Below, in pieces: positions 51,996 through 61,668 of a stretch of 64,000 bases of DNA (position 1 is the stretch's first letter; every line of letters starts with the position of its first letter). Both the position numbers and the translations under genes were made by a program. Source of the DNA: Mucilaginibacter mallensis (GTDB taxonomy: Bacteria > Bacteroidota > Bacteroidia > Sphingobacteriales > Sphingobacteriaceae); assembly GCF_900105165.1 (NCBI RefSeq), contig NZ_LT629740.1, positions 3,844,001 through 3,908,000 of the forward strand. The letters are read 5' to 3'. The notes under the pieces were generated by a model. The model worked only from the letters and a program-made list of their open reading frames with translations, had not been told where the DNA came from and ran no database searches.

Positions 51996-54437
51996 CTATT
52001 TTCGTTTACGGCGAATTAAAAAGATGGCAGCAATGATTAATATCAAACCAGGTAATAGCCATACATACAGAAACTTTAAAAACGCTACACGATCTGTACT
52101 TACTGTTACCCTGTTGTCTTTGCCATCCGGACGCAAGGTATTTATAGGAAATTGACCATAATCCAACCAATTGAATAAAGCAGTACTAAAATAAAAGTTC
52201 GCCGTTTTAGGCTCGTATCTTAGTAATTCTGCATTGCCCATAAAATCAGCATCGCCGCTTATAATGATGCGTTGTTGTTTACCATTTATTTGTCGCGTTA
52301 AGGCTAATGCCGTAGTATAGGTCTCCTTTGAATTATTTTTGTTTGCAGGCATTGAAGCATATCTTTTTACAACTCTTTTAGCACCAAAATTCTGTGTATT
52401 TCCATCACCCATCCTTACGACATGAAAACCTGAAGAAATAATTGGATGCCCTCCTGTTGATTCCATATCAGCCCCCCCTTTGGTATTAACCATATCCAAA
52501 TCAGGGTTACGTGCCATAGTATTTTGGGCAGCCCCGGCTTTGGTTACCAGCAATGGCTGTATATTAAATCCACTGGTGTCGTGATAAGATAATGCCGACA
52601 CTCCATTCATAGAAACAGGCAAGGTGTCTATAGATGGCTTACCTAATATTGGGGATAAGCGTATAGCAGTTTTTGTTAAATTAGGCGGTACCAATGTGGG
52701 TGCATGATCTTCACTTTCCTGTTCCAACATACCATTCATCAGCTGCACGCCTAATGTTTTCAGTAAAGGATTAAGTAGCTGCTGCCTGCCTGGCTCACCG
52801 GCTATTAACAAATTGCCTCCTTTATTAATGTAGGCTTTAATTTTTTGGATAGCTACTGCACTCAAATCGTTTTGCGGATCTGCAAGTACTAACGTGGTAA
52901 TATTATCCGGAATATCCCGAGTACCTAATGAAAGCGTATCTACATCGAAACCCTGGTTAATGAGCGCGTAGCGGAATGTTTTTTCAGCTGTTAATGTCTT
53001 ATATTCCCTGTCGCCTTTTTTACCGGTTCTGCGTTCCCCGTCACCGGTTACAAAAGCAATTTCAGGCATTTTGGCTTGTAACAGCCTTTTAAAAGCAGCC
53101 GAAACTTCAGACTCGCCCGGCCATACAGCCTGGTCATTGAAAACGCGCAGGAAGGTAGATTTTCCCTTGTAAGTTAGCTTCATGACAAACCTGTTCAACT
53201 CGGGTTTAAGATCAATGTCTTTTTGTATTTGTTCCGGCGTTTCAAACGCAGACAAATTCAAATCAGATGCTTTAGCCCTTTGCTCTGCTATCTGTTTCAT
53301 TGTTTTGCCTTTGTAAGAACTAAACAGGTCGTAACTTAAGGCGAAAGGCGTATCGTAATAACTCACAAAATGAAATTCGATATCCGGTTTAAACCGTAAA
53401 TAGGGTTCCCACCTGGCTAAATAATCGTTACGTTGTTCCGGTAATCCAAAAAAATAATAACTATCTAAAAAATTGCTGTAGGCGGTAATCTCTAACTTAC
53501 CATCGCCCAGTTGCTTAATAATTTGCTGCGCATTAGGGGTAAGTGTATTGTCTTGATTAGCGGTAGTATCCAGGTAACCGATAAGGGTTGGACGAGAACT
53601 TATATAACCGATAAAAAGCGCTGAAAAAACAATGGCCAGATGGCGGCTTCCGGTTACGTACCATGCTTTTGTTTCGCGTCCCGATTGCAGTTTGTAAATG
53701 GTTAAGCCCAGAAAGATATATACAATGACAATAAAATAGATCACATCGTTTGTAGATATCAGCCCTATAAGCATATGATGGGTACGGCCCGTAAGCGATA
53801 GAAAATAGGTTAGGTCACGCACAAAAGCCACACTTTGCCATAAGGTGCCTATATAAGTCAATATCCCTATCATTACAAAGGTGCTTACTGCCGCAACTAT
53901 CTGGTAACTGGTAAGGCTTGACATAAAAAGACCTATAGCTGAATAAGCACATAACAGCAGATAAAAGCCAAGAGCGGCCGACAAAAGTATCCCATAGTCT
54001 GCCGCCTTGATATCAAAAACACCTGCTACCATAAAAATGCCTATCACCAATAACAGAATTAAGCTATAGGCCATCATAGCAAGGTATTTACCGAAAACAA
54101 TTTCTTTTATTTTTACCGGAGATGAATACAGCAGGCTGATGGTGCCCCCATTAATTTCCCGGCTGATGAGGCCCATGGTTAATAAGGGAATATACAAATA
54201 CAGGTTCTGCATGATACCAACGAATAATCCAAATGGGCTTGAAAAAGTCTTATATGTTATTTGAGACATGTAGGTTAGTCCTACACCACCTGTTTCCTGT
54301 GTAATTGCATAGTTGTTTAATAAACCTGTATAGGTAAGCGCACATTCTACCATAAAAGCGACGGTTAAAAACCAGGCTATAGGCGAATAGAACAGATTGC
54401 GAAGTTCTGCCCTCGCTATTTTTAAAATTAATTTCAT
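51996..54437 (-). CDS. ABC-2 permease fused to GldG-like periplasmic domain (GldF-GldG fusion)
   Basis: 813 aa. Residues 1-235 are a GldF-like ABC-2 permease with six hydrophobic segments (ARAELRNLFYSPIAWFLTVA; LISREINGGTISLLYSSPVK; YQIVAAVSTFVMIGILTYIG). Residues 265-775 are a GldG-type domain (TPNAQQIIKQLGDGKLEITA; GGNLLIAGEPGRQQLLNPLL; IISGDADFMGNAELLRY), followed by a C-terminal membrane anchor with a basic end (LPGLILIIAAIFLIRRKRK). In gliding Flavobacteria GldF and GldG are separate and work with GldA. It is encoded 12 nt after the ATPase. The substrate is unknown; it may export or extract a lipid-linked or peptide compound. Confidence 0.88.
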   Translation of the reverse strand: MKLILKIARAELRNLFYSPIAWFLTVAFMVECALTYTGLLNNYAITQETGGVGLTYMSQITYKTFSSPFGLFVGIMQNLYLYIPLLTMGLISREINGGTISLLYSSPVKIKEIVFGKYLAMMAYSLILLLVIGIFMVAGVFDIKAADYGILLSAALGFYLLLCAYSAIGLFMSSLTSYQIVAAVSTFVMIGILTYIGTLWQSVAFVRDLTYFLSLTGRTHHMLIGLISTNDVIYFIVIVYIFLGLTIYKLQSGRETKAWYVTGSRHLAIVFSALFIGYISSRPTLIGYLDTTANQDNTLTPNAQQIIKQLGDGKLEITAYSNFLDSYYFFGLPEQRNDYLARWEPYLRFKPDIEFHFVSYYDTPFALSYDLFSSYKGKTMKQIAEQRAKASDLNLSAFETPEQIQKDIDLKPELNRFVMKLTYKGKSTFLRVFNDQAVWPGESEVSAAFKRLLQAKMPEIAFVTGDGERRTGKKGDREYKTLTAEKTFRYALINQGFDVDTLSLGTRDIPDNITTLVLADPQNDLSAVAIQKIKAYINKGGNLLIAGEPGRQQLLNPLLKTLGVQLMNGMLEQESEDHAPTLVPPNLTKTAIRLSPILGKPSIDTLPVSMNGVSALSYHDTSGFNIQPLLVTKAGAAQNTMARNPDLDMVNTKGGADMESTGGHPIISSGFHVVRMGDGNTQNFGAKRVVKRYASMPANKNNSKETYTTALALTRQINGKQQRIIISGDADFMGNAELLRYEPKTANFYFSTALFNWLDYGQFPINTLRPDGKDNRVTVSTDRVAFLKFLYVWLLPGLILIIAAIFLIRRKRK

Positions 54438-54449
54438 TATAGGGAATAA

Positions 54450-55385
54450 TTAGGATTGCATGGTTTTAGTAGACAATTGTTTGAAGATCTCATCGAGGGC
54501 CGTTTTATCAAGGCTGATCTCGCTTAAGCGCCAGCCGTTATGCACGCTCGCTGCTATAAGCCGTTCGGTAATTTCCCGGTCACCGGTAAAATAAACGCGG
54601 GCTTGCCGTTCTGTTACGAAGTCCACTTTATCCACACCGGCTATCTTTAATAGCTCCGCTGTTACCGGCGGGTTTTCCATTTGCATCAATACACTATGCG
54701 GTTCAACGTAATTATTAAAGGCATCCATCGTATCGGAAAAAACAATGCGTCCGTCAGCAATCATTTTGATCTCTTTGCATAACATTTGTACTTCTGATAA
54801 AACATGGGAAGAGAAAATAACCGCGTGTTCTACAGCTATTTCTTTGATCAGTGTGCGCACCTCTGTAATCTGGTTTGGATCTAAACCATTGGTTGGCTCA
54901 TCCATTACAACCAGCTTAGGTTTATGGATAATAGCCTGCGCGATCCCTACCCGCTGGCGGTAACCGCCCGACAGATTTTTGATCAGCCGATTGCTAAAGT
55001 GGGCTATTCCGCAGCGTTCTTTAGCTTCTTCCAATGCGGGTTTAATCTGCCTATATTCCATCTTCCGTAGTTCCGCGGTATAAATAAGATATTCATCTAC
55101 CGTCAGGTCCAGATATAAAGGTGGATTTTGAGGGAGGAAACCTATTTGCCTTTTTGCCAGCTCTGGCTGCTCGCGGATATCTATTCCATTGATCAGTACA
55201 CTGCCTTCTGTCTGGTTTAAAACACCGCACATGATATTCATGGTGGTTGATTTACCTGCCCCGTTGGAACCAAGCAAACCTAAAATCCCGGTTCGGTTTA
55301 TTTCCAGATCAATGTCACGTATAGCCCAACTACTACTGTATCGGTGTGATAAATTTTTTATACTTAATATCGGATGTTCAATCAT
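54450..55385 (-). CDS. ABC transporter ATP-binding protein, GldA-like
   Basis: 311 aa. Walker A GSNGAGKST at 39-47, Q-loop GFLPQNPPLYLDLTVDEYLI near 83, signature LSGGYRQRVGIAQAI near 138, Walker B KLVVMDEPTNGLDP near 158, and the H-loop FSSHVLSEVQ near 190. The C-terminal ~90 residues are the regulatory extension of the DrrA/GldA subgroup of ABC-2 exporters. Its permease is the fusion gene 12 nt downstream. A perfect 24-base palindrome lies between this gene and the preceding SusD. Confidence 0.93.
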   Translation of the reverse strand: MIEHPILSIKNLSHRYSSSWAIRDIDLEINRTGILGLLGSNGAGKSTTMNIMCGVLNQTEGSVLINGIDIREQPELAKRQIGFLPQNPPLYLDLTVDEYLIYTAELRKMEYRQIKPALEEAKERCGIAHFSNRLIKNLSGGYRQRVGIAQAIIHKPKLVVMDEPTNGLDPNQITEVRTLIKEIAVEHAVIFSSHVLSEVQMLCKEIKMIADGRIVFSDTMDAFNNYVEPHSVLMQMENPPVTAELLKIAGVDKVDFVTERQARVYFTGDREITERLIAASVHNGWRLSEISLDKTALDEIFKQLSTKTMQS

Positions 55386-55409
55386 TGTTTTTTGAAATAA
55401 AAATCACTA

Positions 55410-55433
55410 TCCGGGATATAATTATATCCCGGA
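55410..55433 (-). terminator. Perfect 24-base palindrome between SusD and ABC genes
   Basis: TCCGGGATATAA followed by its exact reverse complement TTATATCCCGGA, so the RNA would form a 9-10 bp stem with a tiny loop. In the minus direction a T-run starts only after six further bases, so it is either a leaky terminator or an mRNA processing and stability element that would raise SusCD over the downstream genes. Confidence 0.5.
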
Positions 55434-55471
55434 AGTAATTACGTTGTATTGCTATCAGAATATATTAATTA

Positions 55472-56872
55472 TTAATAACCTGGATTTTGGATCAGCAAAT
55501 TGTCTAACTGAATTTGCGTCTGTGGTAAGGGATATAGCGCGGCATTAGTACTGTAACCTGTCTTTTCCGAGCCAAGCACCGCTGCTGCTGTCCCTGTCCT
55601 TTTCAAATCAAACCAACGGTTGCCCCATTCACAAAAAAGCTCTGTTTGCCTTTCGTGCATAACGGCGTTAAGTACGGCAGTTGGCGATGTTACATCAGCG
55701 GTAGTGTTCGGTAACCCGGCCCGGGTACGTATAGTATTTATATCTGCTATAGCCTGGGGTAAATTATTAATATGCGCGGCAGCTTCGGCGCGGATCAGGT
55801 ACACTTCGGCTAACCTCAATATCATTTGATCTTCGGTTGTTACGGTTGCATCTAAATTTTTATATTTATTCGAATAAGAAAACGTTTGGTTACCTACAGA
55901 TGTTGAGCCTATCCAATTTTGCAGGCGTTGGTCTCCGGCCTCAAATGCATTTAACAAAAACGGTGTTACCGGGTAATTAGGGGTTGCTCCGGAATATAGA
56001 GGTAGAAAATGCGCTGCATCACTATTTACTCCAAATAGACCATTTGCCGGCAATTGCCATATAGCTTCATTACTGCCATTAAGAAATACACCATTTAAAG
56101 GAACATTGGCCACATTATATAAACCGGAATTGATAACCGAATTGGCTTCAGTATAAGCACTTTGCCAATTACCCAGGTATAAATCAACTTTTGCAAGCAG
56201 CGCCATTGCTGTGTACAGATTGGGCCGGAACCGCCCTGGTGATGGATAGGTTGCTGTCAATTTTTTTTCGGCATCGGTAAGGTCGGCCTTTATCTGGGCA
56301 TATATTGCAGTAGTAGTAGCCCTCGGCAGATGGGCAGTCGCAGCATAATTTGTTGTGGTTACCAGCGGTACACCACCAAATATATTCACCAGGTTGAAAT
56401 AATACAGGGCACGTACAACCTCCATTTCTCCCGTGATCTGCTTTTGGAATGCAGCAGACAAAGCACTGTTATTGGCAACACCACTCAATACCGAATTTAC
56501 CTGGAACATGCTTTGGTAAGGATATGACCACAAGTTGCCAGTAATATAACTATTTAACGAGGTTAAGGTATAGGTATAAAATTGCTGCGCGTCGCTTGAG
56601 ATGCTGGTTGTCACTTCGTCAGCAGAAAGTGCGCTGCAAACAGTCATATCTCCATCACTATAGCCAAAACCGTTCCCTCCATTATAAACATAAACGCCGG
56701 CAACAGCGGACATAGTTGATGCACTATCAGCAAATTCTTCCTGCTGGGTAACCTGTGAAGTTGGATTTGCAGGTATCTCGATGAGTTTTTTGCAGGATGC
56801 AAATAACCCGGCAACCAACAAAAGGCCGATTATTATTTTATTTGTATTAAAAAAAATCTTTTTCATAACCAT
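55472..56872 (-). CDS. SusD/RagB-family outer-membrane lipoprotein
   Basis: 466 aa (or 464 if Met3 at 56866 is used). Lipobox GLFASC is near residue 27. RagB/SusD landmarks: QITGEMEVVRALYYFNLVNI then FGGVPLVTTTNYAATAHLPR near 140, LLAKVDLYLGNWQSAYTEAN near 225, ILRLAEVYLIRAEAAAHINN near 350, and HERQTELFCEWGNRWFDLKR near 410. It starts 6 nt after the SusC stop. It should bind the ligand of the STN-type SusC. The linked M16 peptidase suggests peptides. Confidence 0.94.
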   Translation of the reverse strand: MVMKKIFFNTNKIIIGLLLVAGLFASCKKLIEIPANPTSQVTQQEEFADSASTMSAVAGVYVYNGGNGFGYSDGDMTVCSALSADEVTTSISSDAQQFYTYTLTSLNSYITGNLWSYPYQSMFQVNSVLSGVANNSALSAAFQKQITGEMEVVRALYYFNLVNIFGGVPLVTTTNYAATAHLPRATTTAIYAQIKADLTDAEKKLTATYPSPGRFRPNLYTAMALLAKVDLYLGNWQSAYTEANSVINSGLYNVANVPLNGVFLNGSNEAIWQLPANGLFGVNSDAAHFLPLYSGATPNYPVTPFLLNAFEAGDQRLQNWIGSTSVGNQTFSYSNKYKNLDATVTTEDQMILRLAEVYLIRAEAAAHINNLPQAIADINTIRTRAGLPNTTADVTSPTAVLNAVMHERQTELFCEWGNRWFDLKRTGTAAAVLGSEKTGYSTNAALYPLPQTQIQLDNLLIQNPGY

Positions 56873-56878
56873 TTTTAC

Positions 56879-59800
56879 TTAAAATTTGAGATTTAAACCA
56901 AATGCCAGAATACGCTGTATAGGAAAAGAGGTATATGTACCGGGTAGTTCCGGATCCCCCACTTTATAGTCGGTGAACGTCAGCAAATTTTGGCCATTCA
57001 TAAACACGCTTCCCCCTTTTACATGTATCTTTTTAAGAAAGGCATCAGGTAGTTGGTAAGCCAATGAAACAGTTTTTACACGCAGATATGTATCATCGGT
57101 GTAAACTCCGCTTGACTGGTCAAATTTCAGCCCAGTTAAAAAAGCGGAGGAGCTGTAACCGTTTGCTAATTTCTGCAACTGGGCAACATCGCCGGGTGCT
57201 TTCCAATAATTATTTAGCACTGCCGTAGGTTGATTAAATTCAAATCCATTTGGATAATTGGAATATAATTGTGATAAGTAACTCGGCGCGTTCTGGCTGG
57301 AAAATTGACAAAAAATATAAAGACTAAACTGTTTATAGCTAAAATTATTTCCGAAGCCCCCCATGTATTTTACCTCCTGGTTGGCAATAGGAACCTGGTC
57401 ACCACCAACTGAGGCCACGCCAGCAGTAGGATTAGAGGTAACCGTTTTCCCGTCAGCCTTGTAAAACTCAAACAATCCGGTAGTAGGATTTACATCCTTG
57501 TATTTATAACCGTAGATGATAGAGGTTGGCTGCCCTATAACGTACTGCTCGCTATAAGAAGAATTTGCCAGGTTTGGAAACGAAATCAATTTATTCCGGT
57601 TAAAAGACAAATTAAAGTTGGTTTTCCAGGAAAAATCTTTGGTTTTAATGTTAGTTGAGATGATGGAAAATTCAAAGCCCTGGTTCTGAACCGTAGCATC
57701 TAAATTACCAAGTACCGATGAAAAGCCTGTTTGTATGGGTAAAGGATAATTTACTAACTGGTTACTTTCTCGGTCTCTGTAAAAAGTAGCATTCAATAAA
57801 AGGCGGTTATTAAAAAGGCCAAGGTCTAACGCTATGTTCAAAGATTTTTTTACACCCCAGCTATAATCAGGATTGTAGGCGTTATAAGGAGTAGTTGGTG
57901 TGCTACCCTGGAAACTAGGGACATATTGAATAGTTTGGTATAAAGTATTGTATTGGTATGCCTGGCCAGCGTTGCCCCCGGAAGTTCCATAGCTACCTGA
58001 TAGTTTACCATAACTCAATATAGACGGAGCGTTTTTAAAAATTTTCTCCTCCGTAAATATCCAGCCGGCAGCACCAGAGCCAAAATTACCAAATTGTTTC
58101 CCGGGGCCAAAATAGCTGGAGCCGTCCCGCCTGCCTGTCAACTCAAAGATGAACTCACTGTTATAAATGTAATTTATACGGGCGAAACCTGCACTATATT
58201 TATAAATGCTGGATGCATCAAAAGCGGATATTGTTGTAGCACCGTCAATCGACCCGAGAAAGTTAATATTTGGATACCCGCTTCCCGTTAGCTGGGTTGA
58301 ATAGCTTGGTTGCTTTTTATAGGTTGAACCTACCAACGCGCTGAAAACTCCTTTGCCAAAAGTTTTGTTGTATTTAATTTGTGGCTCTATGTTGATCGTT
58401 TCATTGATGGAGTTGGTGAAGGTTGCAGTAGCGATACTATTGCTCAATGCCGGATTTTGTGCCGAAAGCGGATTAATATTATGCTCGTTTGTACTATTAC
58501 GGTTATAACCCAAATCAGCACCTATGCTTAACCCATCCCATATTTTATAGGAAATATGAAATGCGTAATTAAAATTATAATTCTGCAAAGTGGTAGGCTG
58601 CTGCAATCCACTATAAAATTGATCACTGGTTAGATCCACCCCCTTATAATTCCAAATTAAACCACCGGACGGACTTAACAAACTGGGTAAATTCGGCGGC
58701 AAAACTATATCCTTCCCGCCCCCAGAAGATGCGGAGTTATTTTGGTCATAACCAAAATCAGTGATCATATCTATAGCAAGGCGTTTATCTGTGGAGATAT
58801 GGTGAAGGTTGCTGTGAAATGTAAATCGCTGGTCAGCAAAATTACCAGGATAATTATAGGTTGATTTGTTATAACCGGCTGACATCATAAAAGTATTATT
58901 AGCCGTGCCGCCAGACAGGCTACCATGCACATCGGTATTACTGGTGGTTTTGCCATAAATAACCTTTTCCCAGTTGGTGTATTTGCTCTGATCAAAAATG
59001 GTAAGGTCGGGAGCATAGGCTGAAAAATTATTCGGATTGTTGCTTGGTGTTACCCCATTTGCTGCAAAGGCATCGTTTCTAAATTGCAGGTATTGCTGTG
59101 TATTCATCATTTGAACAGCATCGGCAGCCGAATTGAAGCCTGTGTTTACATTCAAATCAAACGCCGTAGGGCCGGCTTTCCCTTTTTTAGTGGTAATAAT
59201 GATAACACCATTAGACCCTTCACTACCGTAAATAGAAGTTGCGTCAGCATCTTTTAGTATGCTGATGCTTTCAATGTCAGCTGGGTTAATGTTGTTAAAA
59301 GGGCTGAAACCTCCCTGAGTTTGGTTACTACTCCCCCCTGTGAAATTACTTGTAGTCACCAGTGTGGATAATTGATTGATATTAACATTTTTTGTCGCGA
59401 ACGGAACACCATCTATTATAAATAAGGGTTGATCGTAGGGTTTTAGATTGGTTGTATTAGTAAGCGAATTGCTCAGCAAAGTATTTTGGCCCCTGATCTG
59501 AACAGTTACCTGCGACCCGGGTATGCCGCCGGTGGAGGTGATAGCCAAGCCGGGAGCGTGGCCTTGCAATGCAAGTAAAGGGTTGGTTACCGGTTGCTTT
59601 TCGATATCTTCGGCAGTAACAGTGGATACAGATCCAACACTAAAACGCCTGGATTCGGTGCCATAAGCGATGACTTGGATTTGATCAAGTGCCGAAGTTG
59701 AATTACGCATTACTAAATTGAGCGTCAAATCCTTGCCATCCACTTTCACAATCTTTTCCAATTTGCTATAACCTATATAAGTCACGAGTAATGTGTAACG

Positions 59801-60355
59801 CCCTTGCGGCACCTTATTAAAATGAAAATCACCCTTATTATCAGTGGCTATACCATAAGACATTCCATTTATACTAAGGCTTACGTTTGCGCCTATCACA
59901 GGTTGCCCCAGGCTATCAACTACTCTTCCGTTTACATCTGCGGGAAGGGCAAGGAGTGTGGCTACTTTGTCTTTGACATTTGTTAGCAACGGAGGGTCTT
60001 TTTGCTTTACCAATATACTTTTATCAGCTACCTCATACGTTAATGGCTGATTTTGAAATATTTGTTTTAATACTTCTTGCAGCGGTATATTTTTAACATT
60101 TATTGTAACCGTATTTGCAGATCGCAAAACACCCATTGAAATCATAAAGTCATAGCCCGTCTGCGACTTGATATCATCAAACACAGTTATCAACGACGCA
60201 TTTTTTTCTGACAAAGTAATTTTCTGCGCATAAGTTGCCGCGCTTACTTGTAAAATGGTAAGGGTTATTAGTAAGGTAGTTAATTTCATCACTAATAGTA
60301 ATTTGGAAGCGCAACCAGGGGGTTGCACAAAAATTTTAGGGTAAAATTTGTACAT
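56879..60355 (-). CDS. STN-domain SusC/RagA TonB-dependent transducer
   Basis: 1158 aa. The N-terminus (MYKFYPKIFVQPPGCASKLL, then a hydrophobic stretch ending ATYAQ near 44) is a form often seen in Sphingobacteriaceae STN receptors, so the long start is kept. STN domain at about 45-115 (ITLSEKNASLITVFDDIKSQ; IPLQEVLKQIFQNQPLTYEV). Carboxypeptidase-regulatory-like domain at about 140-220 (QPVIGANVSLSINGMSYGIA; LVTYIGYSKLEK). The plug carries PLFIIDGVPFATKNVNI and INPADIESISILKDADATSI. The barrel ends ILAFGLNLKF. It should report ligand binding to the FecR protein encoded upstream. Confidence 0.94.
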   Translation of the reverse strand: MYKFYPKIFVQPPGCASKLLLVMKLTTLLITLTILQVSAATYAQKITLSEKNASLITVFDDIKSQTGYDFMISMGVLRSANTVTINVKNIPLQEVLKQIFQNQPLTYEVADKSILVKQKDPPLLTNVKDKVATLLALPADVNGRVVDSLGQPVIGANVSLSINGMSYGIATDNKGDFHFNKVPQGRYTLLVTYIGYSKLEKIVKVDGKDLTLNLVMRNSTSALDQIQVIAYGTESRRFSVGSVSTVTAEDIEKQPVTNPLLALQGHAPGLAITSTGGIPGSQVTVQIRGQNTLLSNSLTNTTNLKPYDQPLFIIDGVPFATKNVNINQLSTLVTTSNFTGGSSNQTQGGFSPFNNINPADIESISILKDADATSIYGSEGSNGVIIITTKKGKAGPTAFDLNVNTGFNSAADAVQMMNTQQYLQFRNDAFAANGVTPSNNPNNFSAYAPDLTIFDQSKYTNWEKVIYGKTTSNTDVHGSLSGGTANNTFMMSAGYNKSTYNYPGNFADQRFTFHSNLHHISTDKRLAIDMITDFGYDQNNSASSGGGKDIVLPPNLPSLLSPSGGLIWNYKGVDLTSDQFYSGLQQPTTLQNYNFNYAFHISYKIWDGLSIGADLGYNRNSTNEHNINPLSAQNPALSNSIATATFTNSINETINIEPQIKYNKTFGKGVFSALVGSTYKKQPSYSTQLTGSGYPNINFLGSIDGATTISAFDASSIYKYSAGFARINYIYNSEFIFELTGRRDGSSYFGPGKQFGNFGSGAAGWIFTEEKIFKNAPSILSYGKLSGSYGTSGGNAGQAYQYNTLYQTIQYVPSFQGSTPTTPYNAYNPDYSWGVKKSLNIALDLGLFNNRLLLNATFYRDRESNQLVNYPLPIQTGFSSVLGNLDATVQNQGFEFSIISTNIKTKDFSWKTNFNLSFNRNKLISFPNLANSSYSEQYVIGQPTSIIYGYKYKDVNPTTGLFEFYKADGKTVTSNPTAGVASVGGDQVPIANQEVKYMGGFGNNFSYKQFSLYIFCQFSSQNAPSYLSQLYSNYPNGFEFNQPTAVLNNYWKAPGDVAQLQKLANGYSSSAFLTGLKFDQSSGVYTDDTYLRVKTVSLAYQLPDAFLKKIHVKGGSVFMNGQNLLTFTDYKVGDPELPGTYTSFPIQRILAFGLNLKF

Positions 60356-60522
60356 TTGTTTGATTTGGTTTAGCGTCGCACCTTTTCATTGTCGAGATGG
60401 GGCAGGTAAAACGCGGGTTTAAATAGTTTTAATTAATTAGTTAAAATCCAGGTCATATAGCCATTCCGGTTACCGCCGGGGTGGCTTATCTTTGGGTTAT
60501 CCAAAAAAAATAAGTAAGGGTT

Positions 60523-61632
60523 TTACTCCGTGACTATTATCCTCCTTCCTTCCATCTTAAAATGCACTTGGTTTGAATAGCTAAGCATGTGTAATGCCTG
60601 GCTTATATTTTTATACCTTGAAATGGTACCATAATAACCATCGGTAGAGATTTTGCCCTGGTAAATTACTTCGATATTATACCAACGCGCCAGTTCCCGC
60701 ATGACTGAGGTGATCGGCGAACCAGTAAAACGGAAATAACCATCTTTCCAGGCCAGCTCAAACCCCACGTTCGCCTGGGCTATCTTGATCAGGCCATTCG
60801 TATTGATCGTCTGTTCACCCGGTTTGAGCAGGTGCCCATTGACCTTTACCGAACCCTCTGCTAAGGTAACCTTAGAAACAGGTTCATCGGCATAAGTCAT
60901 GACGTTGAAATGCGTGCCGATATCTTCGGTAACTTGCCCCGCGCTTTCGACTTTAAACGACTGCTTATTATTATGCGCTACCTCAAAGTAAGCCTCGCCG
61001 GTGATTTTTACGATACGTTCCTTGCCCGGAAAGGCCGTTGGAAACGTAATACTGGAAGCCGCATTCAGCCATACCTTAGTACCGTCAGCTAAAATCAGTG
61101 GGTAAGGCGATTGCTCGCCCCGCGCCGTAACTAACGTATTATAGCTGATCGGTGTAGATTTTTTTTCGTCATTATAGCTGATATTATTTCCATTGGCTTG
61201 TATAACCGTCGCCCCCTGTGTGGCCAGTTGCCCTGTTAAACCTTTGGTCAATACGATTTTCCGTCCATTTGCCAAAGTCAATGTAGCCTGATTGTGGCCC
61301 GGTAGGATATCCTTAATTTGAGTTTGTGCAATTTGTACCGGTTGCTGTAGTTTGCGAAGCGCCAAATAACCACCAATTGATAAGATCAGCAAGATTGAAG
61401 CGGCCGCGGCTATACGGAGCCAAAGATTATAAATTTTCTCTGGTGACTTCTTATTGACCTGCAATCCCGCCCAAACGGCATCCAAGCGATTGGTCATATC
61501 GCTTTCATTCACCTCAGCCGTTTCAGTTTGGCTCAATTTTAAATACCAAGTATCAAGTATGGCCTTTTCCTCGTCAGTTAACTGACCGGATTGTTGCTTC
61601 TGTAAAAGGTCTTTAATTTTTTCTGTAGCCAT
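60523..61632 (-). CDS. FecR-type anti-sigma factor
   Basis: 369 aa. The cytoplasmic part (1-72) contains QSGQLTDEEKAILDTWYLKL. One transmembrane helix lies near 73-90 (IAAAASILLILSIGGYLAL). The periplasmic FecR domain is at about 165-275 (VTARGEQSPYPLILADGTKV; WLNAASSITFPTAFPGKERI; VKITGEAYFEVAHNNKQSFK), then DUF4974 at about 295-369 (GYFRFTGSPITSVMRELARW). It is separated from the sigma gene by 36 bases and from SusC by 167 bases, in which I see no clear terminator. Confidence 0.94.
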   Translation of the reverse strand: MATEKIKDLLQKQQSGQLTDEEKAILDTWYLKLSQTETAEVNESDMTNRLDAVWAGLQVNKKSPEKIYNLWLRIAAAASILLILSIGGYLALRKLQQPVQIAQTQIKDILPGHNQATLTLANGRKIVLTKGLTGQLATQGATVIQANGNNISYNDEKKSTPISYNTLVTARGEQSPYPLILADGTKVWLNAASSITFPTAFPGKERIVKITGEAYFEVAHNNKQSFKVESAGQVTEDIGTHFNVMTYADEPVSKVTLAEGSVKVNGHLLKPGEQTINTNGLIKIAQANVGFELAWKDGYFRFTGSPITSVMRELARWYNIEVIYQGKISTDGYYGTISRYKNISQALHMLSYSNQVHFKMEGRRIIVTE

Positions 61633-61668
61633 AGTACATAAGAGAGATAAGATCCCCCCTTTATCACA

